A DNA stretch of 64,000 nt from Cotesia glomerata (lineage: Eukaryota; Arthropoda; Insecta; Hymenoptera; Braconidae), in contig NC_058166.1 of the NCBI RefSeq assembly GCF_020080835.1, positions 11,743,672 to 11,807,671 on the forward strand, read 5' to 3'. Below the pieces are notes generated by a model. The model was not told where the DNA came from and ran no database searches. It saw only the letters and a list, made by a program, of their open reading frames with translations. Both the position numbers and the translations under genes were made by a program. Positions within the stretch are counted from its first letter, which is position 1, and each line of letters begins with the position of its first letter. This document shows positions 45,660 to 58,459 of this stretch, in pieces.

Positions 45660-46364
45660 GCGCCGCGCTCACGAAACTGCGTGTCGACCAATTCTACCAA
45701 GATTGTGTTCAGAAAATGATCGATGCATTGTTGAAAACACAATCTATATTGATGCCACGTATAAATGCAAGCCTCACTATTCAGCAATTCATGAAAACAC
45801 TTGTATTTTAAGTCAGTTTTTTTTTTTTTTTTTTTTTTTTTATAACTTTCTCGATACTTTTAGAGCTAGAACTGAATCTTTTATCATATAAATTTTTTCA
45901 ATAGCTTCGGTAAGAGAATCTTGTGAATTCAACACTGATTGCGATGATCGCGAAAATTTGAAGTGTCCAGATGATAAGATTTGTTCTTGCAACGGTCATT
46001 ATCTATACTAATATTATAAAAAGGAAAGATTTGATTGTTTTTTTGTTTGCTTGTTTGCATTGAATAGGCTTTGAAACTACTGAACCGATTTGAAAAATTC
46101 TTTCACTGTTGGGAAGCTACACTATCCCCAGGTGACATAGGCTATATTATATTATAATTAATTTTGAAATTTTCGTTAAATACCCGTGTGAAACCGAGGC
46201 GGACTGCTAGTACTCTATAAAACGATACATACATACGAGTTTCAAATAGATTTTGCTTACACAATTTTGAGTGTAAGTTGAATGGCTTTCACTGTGTCGA
46301 CAATAAGTGTCAATGCAAGCCTAACTTCACCTTGGTGTCAGAACACCACAATGCGCTGAGTAAG
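45660..46364 (+). pseudogene. Remains of a Cys-rich EB-module-like gene (three exon fragments)
   Basis: Three short Cys-rich reading stretches lie in order on the plus strand. Near 45690-45810 the frame reads ...YQDC, then after a 1-nt shift SENDRC...YKCKPHYSA...NTC. At 45905-46004, after a TTTTTTCAATAG acceptor, it reads RESCEFNTDC...NLKCPDDKICSCNGHY. At 46255-46358, after TTTTGAG, it reads CKLNGFHCVDNKCQCKPNF and ends at a strong donor GA|GTAAGTA. The spacing C-x5-C...C-x5-C-x-C-x4-F/Y resembles EB modules of insect secreted proteins. The frame break in the first fragment, the Helitron inside the second and the lack of flanking exons point to a decayed gene. It could be part of a live gene whose other exons I missed. 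Confidence 0.4.
46002..46210 (+). mobile_element. Non-autonomous Helitron (209 bp)
   Basis: Starts TCTATACTAATATTATAAA and ends GACTGCTAG, preceded by a GC-rich hairpin (CCGTGTGAAACCGAGGCGG). It is flanked by A at 46001 and T at 46211, so it obeys the Helitron rules: 5' TC, 3' CTRR, A^T insertion and no target duplication. It interrupts the second exon fragment of the EB-like gene. Confidence 0.75.
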
Positions 46365-46469
46365 TATACACTGTGAAAAAAAGCCGGTGTACTGAAAGAA
46401 AAGTGCATAGTTAGCTGAATTATGACGTCATAAGTATGAAATTTTGTATTTTCTGAACCTTCTTTTGTG

Positions 46470-46640
46470 CACTGATAAAAAAATTGACTTGACTCTAGAG
46501 CACTAAGAAATTATTCTTGGTCTAAGAAAATTTTCTTGAGTCAAAAATTTATTCTCTTGACTCAAGAAAATCACTTTCTTCAAAATGGAATTCTTGGTTC
46601 AAGAGTTTGGCTCTTGAGTCAAGTCAATTTTTTATCAGTG
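46470..46640. mobile_element. TTCTTGA-motif MITE with clear terminal inverted repeats
   Basis: 171 bp, CACTGATAAAAAAATTGACT at the left and its complement at the right. The interior repeats TCTTGAGTCAAG/TTCTTGG every ~20 bp. Reference member of the family at 2052, 2495, 48345, 50655 and 51300. Confidence 0.7.
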
Positions 46641-46744
46641 TGGTTACTCGAATTATGCATTAGTTAAAGTATATAGTTATATGGACTATATTTTGATAAA
46701 TTTTTTTCTGAAAAAGACAGCAGTAGCATAAACTATAGGTTGGG

Positions 46745-46850
46745 AAAGAACTACCTTAATTGGTAGAGCCCTTGGGGCGTAACCAAAAGATACGGGTTTG
46801 ATTCTCGTTCCAGGCTGCCCGAATTATATTTTTTGTTTTCTGAGTTAAAG
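46745..46850 (+). mobile_element. tRNA-derived SINE, head fragment
   Basis: CCTTAATTGGTAGAGCCC (A box region), GGGGCGTAACC and GGTTTGATTCTCG (B box), followed by CAGGCTGCCCGAATTATA as in the SINE at 6713-7070. Confidence 0.6.
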
Positions 46851-47631
46851 TGAATCAAGATGACTATTAAGCCCATATTTAACTAAGAATAGTTTAAATT
46901 ACTATGTATTGGGGTTCAATATAACAAATAACTTTAGGTATATGAACTTTAATTAAATTGTGGTGATGCTATTAAACTAGATTTTCTTAGTTCAGAGAAA
47001 CATATTTTTCTCTCAGTGAGATCTATCCAAAATTAGCTAGCGTCTGTATCAAACATCACCAATAATGCGAGTGAGCTGTTTTTTCTAGATTTTGTCAAAG
47101 TCGACGAAATGACGAAAGGAAAAAATCTCGTGAAGAGTTGTGATGAAGAAAAAAGGAAATAAAAAAAGGGTTTTATAAGTTTGCCATCTCGATTCTCAAT
47201 TAGATGAAAAGGTATACGTACTTTTTGTTAGTGTTGGACTCGTTTTATCGTTATCAAATGAAGGATTTCTCGACGAAGGGCAGTTCTACCCTCGAGAGTA
47301 TTCGAGTAACTCCATCGTTTAGTTTCCCATTTTTTTCCCATCCCACCGAAATTTCAGACTCGTGGCCCCTCACACTCCGTAATTTTGTGTCTTATCCTGA
47401 CTCCCACTTCTGGGCCATTCAGGAGTGCCACTACTCGAAAAGTTTATCGCGCAAACACCTTCAGTACCTCGACATGGGCAAGAGAACGTGTGCTGAGAAA
47501 TAAAAAGAAAGAGACGACGAAGAAAAGAGGAATGATGCTCTCTTTTCTTCAATGTAGGTACTTTTTTTGGGTTGAACTTGTTTTATTTATTTGTCTTTTT
47601 ACTCCCATTTTTTCACCACTTCAAGACTTAC
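46851..47631. other. Intron sequence just downstream of the 47632 donor
   Basis: GTTGGACTCGTTTTAT occurs at about 47235, imperfectly at 47568 and again near 48656, on either side of the exon. The frame at 47204-47503 has no recognisable domain. Confidence 0.4.
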
Positions 47632-47779
47632 CGATATCCCTGGCTGCGTATCTCCCGCTCTCGAGTGCACAGGCGAGTTTTACGATACCCTCTAGCTTTT
47701 TAGTGCTGATGGGACTCCAGACACCCAGCTGATATGCTTTGTAACAATGATCTTGACTTATTTCTCGAACTTCTAGTGG
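47632..47779 (-). CDS. M17-type aminopeptidase, upstream exon
   Basis: 49 codons plus one base. The acceptor is TTTTTAAG|CCACTA and the donor ATCG|GTAAGTC, a strong consensus. The product starts PLEVREISQD and ends KLACALESGRYAARDIG, the family's KLATALE-GR--ARDIGG block that directly precedes GGSDPERM. The 1-nt overhang joins the exon at 29888 to rebuild Gly, so the two are consecutive and the intron between them is 17.7 kb, filled by LINEs C and D, their carrier repeats and two other genes. About 170 N-terminal residues expected for the family must lie upstream and were not located. Confidence 0.8.
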
Positions 47780-48344
47780 CTTAAAAACAAAAGAAAACAT
47801 ATAAAAGTTTATTTATATTTTATAAATTAGTTGATTTAGTTTTCTCGTTTATCAACGAGATAAATGCAATTTGGCACCCTACTTTCAACTTGTTAAGGTC
47901 AAGCAATTTTTATAACTTTTACTGTCCGTATTTAATGCATATATTGGACCAGAAGTTAGTCAACATCTGCCATTTTTTAATAAGAAAAATATTCTTGTTT
48001 AGAAGATGAAAAAATCTCCATGAGTAATTTTTTAAAAATTCAAAAACAAAATTTTTTTTTCAAATGACAGGATATTATAATTACTTAATAACTATACAAG
48101 GTATCTTATAAAGAATGGTGGATGGTGACTAACGTCTGGCTCAGATTCATATATTGCAATTATTGAATAATATTGTATGAATAAAAAGTAAAAACACATC
48201 TGATATTTCAAAAAAAAATAAAATTTCGGCAATTAAGAAAAAAATTACTGAAATAAAAAAATTATCTAATTCGGTGTCGTTTTATATAACTAATAAAAAA
48301 AATCATGTAGTCTTTTGTGTGTCTAAATCTGTCTACAAATAAAG
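47780..48344. other. Upstream intron of the aminopeptidase gene, AT-rich
   Basis: No exon identified. Upstream exons of the gene should lie further up, possibly beyond the window. Confidence 0.4.
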
Positions 48345-48460
48345 TTCAGCCAGAAGAAAAATTCTGAAATTGAGTGAAACTCACTTGAATCTAGAAAAAT
48401 TTTTAAGCTCTAGAATTTTTCTTCTTAAATCGAGTAATTTTTCTTATTTTGTAGTGTAGA
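48345..48460. repeat. TTCTTGA-motif element fragment
   Basis: GTGAAACTCACTTGAATCTAG and TCTTCTTAAATCGAG with the same spacing as the family; one end is missing. Confidence 0.35.
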
Positions 48461-49787
48461 TTTAATATAAAACTAGATATAAAACTAATATATTACTAGA
48501 TTTAATATAAAAAAAAAAAAAAATAAACAGTAAGAGTAAAAATTTTTTTCTGTTCAAAATTATTATTACTTTTTTTTTTTTTTTTAATTTGTTTAATTTA
48601 AAATCACATAAAGTACCAAGGTTACGAGCGACTTCGGTAGGGAGTAAACTTTTGTGGTTGGACTCGTTTTATTTTCTTGAGCTTAGCAGCATAATACACT
48701 TGAATATTGAAAATATTCATTGCTGTACGCAAGGATTAAACCCATTCCAATGCTTTGGTAAGCAAGGGCAGGATTCGATAAGTTACTGTGCGCCTAAAAA
48801 TTATTATTGTATCTTATCTTGTTTATAAAAAGTTAACAAGAGTTAAAATTTTCTTCTTTCAGTGTTTAGTGAAAAAAAAAAAAAAAAACACTTACAGAAA
48901 ATTTACTATTTCTATTTGAATTTCGGATAATTAACTTTGAAGGCTTGCTAATAAATCTATGAATCATCTATTGTTATTGTAATCATAAGTAACTTTCGGA
49001 TTTTGTGATAATAACAACTAAAGTACATTGTACTTGTCTCTGTTTACGCTTTGATTATGAAAATATTTCGAGAATAATTAACATTCCTATTTGTGTTTCG
49101 GTGAATAAGTTTTGAAGGCTAGCTAGAAAATCTGTGAATCATCTATTATTATTATAATTACAAGTGGCTTCCGGATTTTACACTGCTTATAACTAAAGTA
49201 TATTGAGATTGTCTTTGTTTACATTTTTTTATTCGATTTATTTCTATTAATATCACTATCAATAATGATGTAAAGTAAAGTGCAATGTGTTTTTAAGAGA
49301 ATTTTCTTTCTGGTTGTGAGTATAGTTTACAATCAAGTATAGTTCCTACATATCTAACGATCAGGTAATTTTGATCATTATTCAGATAGACAGCAACTTG
49401 TGCAACTCGTGGTCAATTTTTTCTAATGAATAATTTTTGATTGTGAGTAATACACCTGATATAATTGATAGACTTCCATAGAGGAAAGTACCAAGAGGCC
49501 TAGCTTGGCCCAGGCTTGGCCCAACTATGTAAAACTCTGGGCCAAGCTTGTAAGCCAGGCTTGGCCCAGTCCTGGTTGAAGTCTGGGATGTTAACGATGG
49601 GCCAAGCCTGGTTACCAGGGCTGAGCCATAGTTAATTTTCAAGTCTGGCCCATGCCATTTGATAAAAAATGATAAAAAAGAATTATTGGGATGTTATTTT
49701 TTTATTTTATTTTGTAAGTAAAGTAAATTCAAACCTAACTGTTGCTAATTATAGAAATAAAGTGAAAATTGTATCCGTTCTAACCGA

Positions 49788-49852
49788 GATTCGAACCTGA
49801 GCCGTGCGCTTGCCAGACCGATAACTAACCTCTACACCGTACGACCGATAAA
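49788..49852 (-). other. tRNA-like sequence with A and B boxes
   Basis: Minus strand: ACGGTGTAGAGGTTAGTTA (A box region) and GGTTCGAATCTC (B box). No full cloverleaf. Confidence 0.5.
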
Positions 49853-49929
49853 TTGATACACATCTCATTATTCTGATAAGCTAAATCTATATGGTAACGA
49901 AGTGTGACGGTTTATTATTTATATAATTT

Positions 49930-50212
49930 ATATAATCCAGGTTCGATTCCTGGTTTGAGCATTTTCTGAGTTATTATTTTTTCGGTTACCGAAAAAAGTG
50001 TCACTGAGTAAATAAATCTTTCTTTGAATTTTAATTGTTAAATTTCACCTGAATTTTCTCTGATGGTATGAGACCTCATACCGATAAAATTATTATGGTG
50101 AAGAAGTAATCATAAAAATTTAGTAATTCTTCAAAAGAATTTTCGGATCGGGATTCATGGCTTAATTTACTAAAAATATATTAGTTTAAAAACTACCGAT
50201 CTTCACATCATT
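49930..50212 (+). mobile_element. tRNA-derived SINE, copy lacking most of the head
   Basis: Starts at the B box (CCAGGTTCGATTCCTGG), has CACTGAGTAAATAAATC and the hairpin GGTATGAGACCTCATACC, and ends ACCGATCTTCACAT. Confidence 0.65.
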
Positions 50213-50654
50213 CATCAATTTAACTTATATAATTTATGTTATTTAATATTCTGTTTCGATGAAAATTAACTATTTTTTACAAATGTTTATTATAATTAAA
50301 AAAATTCAAGAGTCAAGTTCTTATATTTCTTTAAACTTTGTACATCGTTCTGTATATTTTTAATATCTTATGATAAATTTTCATGTTTAAAATTATCAAT
50401 ATTAAAAATTCAACTGTAAATTATTATATTTTAATTTTTTTAAGACTACATCAATTTTGACGATATGCAATTGTCTTGGTTAAATAATAAATTTTAAATT
50501 TTAGAATTTGTTAGCAAATATTCGTTGAACAATAAATATTTACTGTTTGAAATTCTATTACTTAATGATTTATTAAGTTTGAATTTCCCATTTAATGGCT
50601 AAAGCTAGGTTACCCAATTCTGGCTCAAGTCTGGGTTGCCATTCAATGGCCATG

Positions 50655-50882
50655 GCTACAAAGAAAAAAAAATTTACTTAAATCAGGTAAATAATTTTTA
50701 AGAATTTCATCTTCTTGATTTGAGTAGAAAAATTCTTAAACTAAGAAATTTTTCTCAATTTAAGTAAATTTTATTTAATTAAAGAATTTTTCGTTTTGAT
50801 TGAAGACAATTAAACTCTTCAAAGTTATTTTCTTGGTTCAAGAATTTTTCTCTTGAATCAAGCTAATTTTTTTTTCAGTGTA
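50655..50882. mobile_element. TTCTTGA-motif element inside a GGCCAAG array
   Basis: Motif-rich (TTCTTGATTTGAG, TTCTTGGTTCAAG, CTCTTGAATCAAG), ending TTTTTTTTCAGTGTAGG. The array motif continues on either side. Confidence 0.55.
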
Positions 50883-51299
50883 GGTTTTCCAATCTTGGCA
50901 TACCCTTGGGGAATCATTGTGGCCGTGACTGGGTGACCTAGTTCTGGCACAAGCTTGGATAATTATTGGCATGGCCGAGGCTGGGTTAACCAGTCTTGGC
51001 CCACGTTTTGGTCGCCAATGAATGGCCAAGGCTAGGTTAGCCAGTCTTGGCCCAAGGTTGGATAATCATTGGCATGGCCGAGGCTGGGTTAAACAGCCTG
51101 GCCCACGCATGGGCCAATACAGGTACGCCGAAGCTAGGTTTCCCAGTACTGGCTCAAGCCTGGCCCCTTTGTCAACTCTGGGGGTTTTCTGCATGGACTA
51201 AGCAGCTGCTAAATTCTAGACTAATTTTTTTAAACAACTTATTATTCAATGTGAATTTTTTGTGAATTCAAACTGCCAGTGTAGATAGATGAAGTAATT

Positions 51300-51548
51300 A
51301 TTATTCAAAATCAAACGTGAGTCATTTTACTAAAAACAAAAATTTTGAATCAAGAACATTATTATGAAAAATTTTATTATCTTGAATCAAGCAAAAAAAT
51401 TGGTGAACTGAAAAATCGTTTTTGATTTAAGTAAATTTTTATTTTGAGAATTTTCCAGCTTGATTCAAAATAATTAAATTATTCTCAATTATGATCTTGG
51501 TTCGAAATTTTTTTCTCTTGAGTGAACTTAATTTTTTTTCAATCAGTG
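51300..51548. repeat. TTCTTGA-motif element
   Basis: TTTTGAATCAAGAACATT, ATCTTGAATCAAGC and CTCTTGAGTGAAC, with the end TTTTTCAATCAGTGTATG. Confidence 0.5.
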
Positions 51549-51832
51549 TATGAATAAATAAAATAATTGTTTCAGGATAAAGTTTCATTCAAAGTTCAAA
51601 TTTTTGTGGTGAGACTTTGCTAGTGGGTCTAATACAAGAACAAGAAAAATTGTCTGCTTATTCACGAGAAGTCAATTTTGTAATCCAAGAGACTACGACC
51701 AAATTCTGTGTTCAAAATCATCGATCGTCGGCTTTCATCATTAATTCATCGATACGACGATCAAATTTAATCTCATATTTATACTCAGATAATTTATTTA
51801 TAATTTTTTCGATTAAAATACAATAGATCATC

Positions 51833-51943
51833 ATGTTTCCGTGGTGGAGCTATCCACTTGTGGTATTCGGAATTTTGATACTTTTGGCGATCAAACTTTG
51901 CATACAAAATTCAAATCAAAACCATCGAATTGCTCCGCGTTAA
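51833..51943 (+). CDS. Possible 36-residue single-pass membrane micropeptide
   Basis: ATG to TAA. The protein starts MFPWWSYPL, has a ~17-residue hydrophobic helix (LVVFGILILLAIKLCI) and a short polar basic tail ending NHRIAPR. It sits ~260 bp after a good acceptor (TTGTTTCAG at 51563-51571), and AATAAA occurs at ~52155 and ~52318, so the region could be a last exon with 3' UTR. A chance ORF of this size is common; the TM-plus-basic-tail layout is the only reason to list it. Confidence 0.25.
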   Translation: MFPWWSYPLVVFGILILLAIKLCIQNSNQNHRIAPR

Positions 51944-52869
51944 TTTAATATAAACGACCTTTTTTTGTAAAATGTGTAAGTTCTGCGTTTACAAAGAATT
52001 ATGTAATACATATTAAAATGATCGAACTCTTACTTAGTGTTAACATGTACTATCTTCAGTTAATTCTAAATTTTACATTGAATATTGTTGACATAAATTT
52101 TGCTATTAGTTTTTTAATTGAAGAGTAAATTTAATATGTAAAAAACATTTCACCAAATAAAACAAATAATATTTTTAATTTTTTGTATACTTTGGTAGAC
52201 TAGCTTGTTGTCTTGAAAACAATTTTAGTTAAATTATGTATTACACACGAAATATTTTTATAAGAAATGTTGTATTAATAATTTAAAAAATATTGAATGT
52301 AATCAATTATAAAGAAACCAATAAATATAAGTGGAATGTAAAATCATAAATGTAAAATTTATTTTCTGAGATTATTCAAAATTCAAGCGTGCTGATATTT
52401 TCTTTTCTTCCAACATCTTAACACTTATTTAGCAATCTGTGTTAAAAAATTATCATATTTTTCATAGTGAAACCACCTAGTATTATTCGCAATGCAAAAA
52501 TTGTAATGTTTTGTAGTTGTTTTTGAAAAAGCTGGAATTCACATTCAAGAAAATGATATAAGATTTTCAGCATACCTTAACCTAAGTACATTTCATCTGA
52601 ACTTTATTAGCTACTTTACATTTTTAAATTAAAAAAGATTTGATAACATGCTTTTAACCTATTTTTTCTAATTTGGAGTTATTCATCCACAGGAAATAAT
52701 AAATTTATCAATAATTATATGATAAAACTAATTTTAACTTATATAAACTAAGAATTATAAAATTTAACTTTTAAAGATAAATTTTTACGAGCTGATAAAA
52801 GTAGTTACATTGACGTTAAGCCGGTGTTTCTTTGAACGTAATTGTCAATACTAACAATACCAGTAGGAA

Positions 52870-53016
52870 TCTATACAATAGTATAATATTATAAAGAAAA
52901 AAGATTTGATTGTTTATTTGTTTGTTTGCATTGAATAAGCTCCCCGGGTGACATAGGCTATAATGTGTTTTAAAATTTTCGTTGAATACCGGTGCGAAGC
53001 CGGTGCGGGCTGCTAG
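52870..53016 (+). mobile_element. Non-autonomous Helitron (147 bp)
   Basis: Second member of the family seen at 46002. It starts TCTATACAATAGTATAATA, contains GATTTGATTGTTTATTTG, ends with the hairpin CCGGTGCGAAGCCGGTGCGG and GCTGCTAG, and is flanked by A and T. It is shorter because the middle is deleted. Confidence 0.7.
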
Positions 53017-53160
53017 TAAATTATATATGGATATATATTGAAACACTAAATTTTTGCTTAATTTAAAAATTTAATTATTTAGACCATTAAACCTCGCGGA
53101 TAAGAAATAATCGCCTAAACTTCTAAAAATTGGGATTCGCTGCTCTGGGATATTCCGCTC

Positions 53161-55728
53161 CCCATACAAAAAATGAAGATCGGCCCAATACTGGGCCAAG
53201 ACTGGTAACCGATCTTTAAGTATCGGCCGAGTATCGTGAAATATCGTTGGGCCAAGACTGGGCGAGTATCGGATGGTAACACCAAGCCGATGTAGGCGAC
53301 TGAGCGTCGGCCGAACATAGTAATCAAGCATTGCCCGAGCATCGGCCAAGCATAGGCAAAAAATCAAATTTTAGGTAAAATAATAAAAAAAAATTTGTTT
53401 TTCGTTGTTTATTTTTTAATTATTATTATTCTGAGGTGATGGACTACTGGTTGGTAGAAATTAATTCTGAAAAAATTCGGGTGTGGAGAGATTTGAACCT
53501 GATCCGTCTGCGTGGAAGTATCGAGCGGTGTCACGGGCGCTGCTAACTGATCTGAATGTAGTGTTCTTAGTTTAATCATTTCAATGTTCAACAATCAATT
53601 TTTCTCAGTATAATTGAGTTAACTTGATTGTTGTTACGAATTTTTCTATTTATTTCATAATTGAACAATTTCTGAATTTTAATAATAACAAATAACTTCC
53701 CAATTTTTTAAAACTTCATTTTTTGAGCAAGAAGTTCAAAATTAATTAAAAATAAATGATTTATTAGTAAATAAATCTATATATTTATATTTGCATATTT
53801 TTATTTATATTCATAAATCTATTTATAAGTAAATGAATCATTTATTAAAAATCATTAGTTTCTTGCTAAAATATTTTTTTTTTTTAATACTAAAAGAAAT
53901 AGTTTTAACTGATTGGGTAATGTAAAAATTCTTCTAAAAAAATATTCATTAATTTATTAAATCTGTTTTAGTGAAAACAAATGTTAATTTAATCCTAATA
54001 GAGCTTGTTGAATAATAACAATATTAAAAACTAAAAAATGATCAATATAATATGTATAAAAAAAAAACATTGTTAATAATTTGAATTGGTGTTTTCTCCT
54101 AAAAAAATCTCTTAAGATATTTTTTAAAAATTGATTTACTAATTTTTAGTACATATTAGTTTACAATTTGGTCAATCGTGTTTTGTCGCAAACTCTCCAA
54201 GAAGGAGAATTTCCGTAATTATTTTGTCTTCTTAAGTATTCAGGAATCAGGATCAGGAATTCTAAATTTAAAATAAAACACTCGGTGTTGGGGCGAATAA
54301 TTATAAATAATTTACTCCCCAATGGGAGAAAACTCTAGTAATGACTAGAGAAAAACTCCTCGAAGATAGATACAGTCGTGTATGACATGAATATGTGTGT
54401 GTATAAGTGAAAGAATTGTATTGAAGATACAATAGGGGTGAGAGATGATCTCAGCCGCCGATAGGTTATTTAGGTTAACCGTCGACCTGTTAATGATGAT
54501 CCGAGAAGATCTGAGAATTTTAATCCGAGAGGATCAAATGTGTGTTTGATCTGGAAGATCGAGTGAGTTGATCCAAGAGGATCAAAGTATTTATGATCTG
54601 ATAATGTAAAGTAGTTAGTTAATTTGAGATGAATTAGACTTAAATTAGTCAATTTGAATTCTTTCGTGATTATGACTGTTTTTAATTTATTTTTATTAAT
54701 TATGCATTATTCGCGAGAACCTTAAATAAATCGCAATATTTGATAATTATTACGTGAGAAGCACTGAGTTCAATATTTTTAATATAAGTTAAATTGTATA
54801 TTATGAAGCTAAATTTATTCGAAATCTAATTAATTATTACTCGTTACTGAAGATTTTGAAGTTAAACTAATATTTAAAGGTGATGAAATTACGCGTCTTA
54901 TTACACGGCGTGTAAGTTAAAACAATGGCCGCGACGCCACACCAAAGTACTGCGTCACAACTATCAAAAGTGTTTAAATTTAATTACGATAAATTTATAT
55001 TATTTTCACGATAAAGAATACGAATTTAATTAACTAGATGAGTTACTTTAATATCAGAATGGATGTATTACTATGTAATTGTTCACAATGAAAAACACAG
55101 AATAATGAAATTAAGTGTTAGCGAGGCTAGCGGGTATTTTGCGTCGGTCACAGGTCTCAAACACAACTGAACTTCGCACATGGCGACTCGCGCCTCGTGC
55201 TTCGTGCCGGCCGGGCTTCTTCCCGCTAGCTCATGGTGCGCAGGTGCAGCAGCCATTACAAAATGTGTTATTGGACATCCTCGTGGAGCACAGTCATAGA
55301 AACGACTCTTGTTGAGTCTCGAGTATAGTTAAGATTTTAGTATAGTAATGAGAGTCAGGGTGACCAACTCTCTTTTGCCTTGGCGGCAAAACAAATCGTT
55401 AGATTAAAAAAAATTTAAAACAATAATACAACATAATAATGACTAATACGTATTAATTGTTTTCAAGTGTAATAAAGAATTAGCCAGAGCATCTGCCAAG
55501 CAATGGCTGATAATCAAATCACATACCATTATACTATAATAAATATCGTACGGTAGCCGATGGCTTACCTAGACTAGGCCAGTACAAATCGCCAATGTTT
55601 GGTCGAACATAAAAGCCGATGGTGTACCGAGGCTAGGCCGATACAAAATGCCGATACTTGGCCGAGCATTAGTAGTCGTGCGTTGGCCAATGAACGGAAA
55701 TTGTTAAGCATCGGAAACTTTGTATGGG
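53161..55728. mobile_element. Inverted element with GGCCGA-motif arrays and a tRNA-like core
   Basis: Ends CCCATACAAA and TTTGTATGGG. The arms 53161-53365 and 55485-55728 repeat (C)GGCCGA/GGCCAAG(x)CAT units every ~20 bp in opposite orientation. A reverse-strand tRNA-like sequence lies at 53485-53562. The middle (53700-55480) is AT-rich and holds a G/C-rich stretch (55113-55320) that I cannot classify; it may be a later insertion. Confidence 0.5.
53485..53562 (-). other. tRNA-like sequence with B box
   Basis: Minus strand: ACTTCCACGCAGACGGATCA followed by GGTTCAAATCTC (B box). It is related to the 4804-4872 sequence, which has ACTTTCATGCAGACGATCCA then GGTTCGAATCC. Confidence 0.5.
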
Positions 55729-56319
55729 TCCCGTGAACCAATGAATGTCTTCGTCTTTAGATAATTTTATTAGTTTTAGACAGAAGTTCTCACGCGTGCC
55801 AGTTAACTTGCTTTAATTACTTACAAATTTTTAACTGCAACGATGCCCCTTCGTCCTTGATTGACCCTTTGGCTGGTTGAATATAGATAGTCGTAGTAAA
55901 TAGATAGGTGAATATTAGATCAATTAGAATAATTAACAATACTTTTTATGAATTTTTAGTAAGTTTTGGTGAGTAATCACCTAATAGTGGTAATAGTGGT
56001 ATGTTAAATTGACTAAGAAATATCTAACGTAGTAGTTGACACCGGGGGATAGATCGAAGTGTCGATCAATGCTCAGGTTTTGAGGCTCGTAGCTGATTTT
56101 CCCCTCCTCGTGTCGTCTTGTGACGTCACGGGGGCTACACATTAATTTAGCTAGTGTCGGTAACGGAAATTTCGGGTGGTAGTTTGTCAGGCTGATAAAA
56201 TCGGGACATTCTGACCTCGTCAGTTATAATACAGGCGTAAAATTTCTAATATTTTGAAAAAATTTTCAAATAATGCTTTATAATGTTCAAAAACGATTAA
56301 TAACCCCTGATAAAAAAAA
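55729..56319. other. Unclassified, moderately G/C-rich in parts
   Basis: 56035-56220 is richer in G and C (GACACCGGGGGATAGATCG, GTGACGTCACGGGGGC) but has no open frame worth naming. GTGACGTCAC is a palindromic CRE-like 10-mer, possibly chance. Confidence 0.3.
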
Positions 56320-57253
<934 letters not shown>

Positions 57254-57770
57254 ATTGATTACTATTTATTAAGCTCATTAAACCATCAATAAATGAATTT
57301 TCAACGTTGGATCATAGAATAAATATTTATTCATTGTCAGTAAACTATTCTTCCGACCTCTGAATAAAAATTAAGTGTAAAAATTTAACTTTGATACACT
57401 TTATATAAACCGACGACTTATAATATCATATAATATAATTTCATGGAATCAGATAAAATAATAATTTTCTTATGCGTAATTATTTTCTATTTTTCATGAA
57501 AAGAAAATGAAAAATAAAATAAACAATAACACAATGGAAGCAACAAATTACAAATTTTTTCATTGCCTTAAAAATTAAAAGTGTATTTTTATTATGAAAG
57601 ATTAAGGCATTTGCTTATAAGCGGTTATTATATTTCACTATTGAAAAGAATAAAAAAAAAAAAATGTTTTTCACTCTGAAACAAATAACAGTCAGTTATA
57701 AATAAACTTTCATGGAATGTTAATACATTTTCATGAATTGTAATCCGATATGCCTTTACTTCAAAAAAAA
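57254..57770. other. AT-rich spacer between two carrier repeats
   Basis: No gene or repeat boundary recognised. Confidence 0.5.
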
Positions 57771-58459
57771 AATTAGGAAAACGGTTGACCCTGAAGGCCA
57801 TTCCTGCAACTTCCCGCTAATTCCATACTTAGGCGCTTAAAATTGCACCAATGACGTTTTTGAGCTCTTCGAGCTCAAAAATACAATTTATGGGTTATTT
57901 TGAGCTCTCCGAGCTCAAAGAGATTGCTTTCCTATGCTTTAAAACTCTTCGAGCCCAAAAGTCTGATAGAGATTTGATAAGACACTATTTCTTGAATTTT
58001 TAAACCGCAATAACTTTTGAATGAATAAACCGATTTTTACGCGGTTAGAAGCATTCGACGCAGTTTTTCAAGCCTCACAAAGAATCTCAAATTTTGAATT
58101 GATCGCGCTAGGAATTTTGGAGTTATTCCGAAAAAACACTTTTTTCGGTTTTCTTTCGTTCACGATATCTCTCGAACAAATCAACCGATTTTGACCGGAC
58201 TGGTGGCAATCGACGTGGTTTTTTGAGGTTAAGAGCTGATTAGTTTTTGGAATTGAACCTTTAAGCCGTTTAAAAGTTATTCCAAAAAAACCACATGTGA
58301 AAAAAAATTTTTTTTCAGTTTTTTTAAGATTTCTCAAAATTTATTGATCTGAATCGGTCCAAATAGTTTTCAAAATCTAAGTTTGGTCAAGCCCTTTTGA
58401 ATGGCACCAACCGCGATGAAATCGGTCAAGCCGTTCAAAAGTTATAAGCGGTTCACATA

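Larger units (their letters stand above)
49474..51205. mobile_element. Inverted element with GGCCAAG-motif arrays and a tRNA-like core
   Basis: The left arm (49490-49665) and right arm (50600-50660, 50885-51185) repeat GGCCAAGxCTGG(xTxx)CCA-type units every 20-25 bp, in opposite orientation. The ends TCCATAGAGGAAAG and, in complement, TCCATGCAGAAAA are related. The core holds a reverse-strand tRNA-like sequence (49788-49852) and a SINE fragment (49930-50212). A TTCTTGA-motif element (50655-50882) is inserted in the right arm. Confidence 0.6.

Noticed and set aside
47204..47732. Plus-strand frames of 99 and 115 codons
   Set aside because: No domain, no splice context, and partly antisense to the aminopeptidase exon at 47632-47779.
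48660..48791. Possible N-terminal aminopeptidase exon on the minus strand (AHSNLSNPALAYQSIGMG...)
   Set aside because: It follows a TTTTTAG acceptor and loosely resembles the region before PLEVRE, but no donor gives the phase-0 join to 47779. Not supported well enough.
49500..51185. Regular short repeats with spacers suggesting a CRISPR array
   Set aside because: Units are degenerate, spacing is irregular, orientation flips between arms, and the DNA is eukaryotic.
54286..55395. Possible solo LTR (TGTTGGGG...CAAAACA)
   Set aside because: No matching target duplication, no primer-binding site or second LTR seen; boundaries were chosen only by TG...CA.
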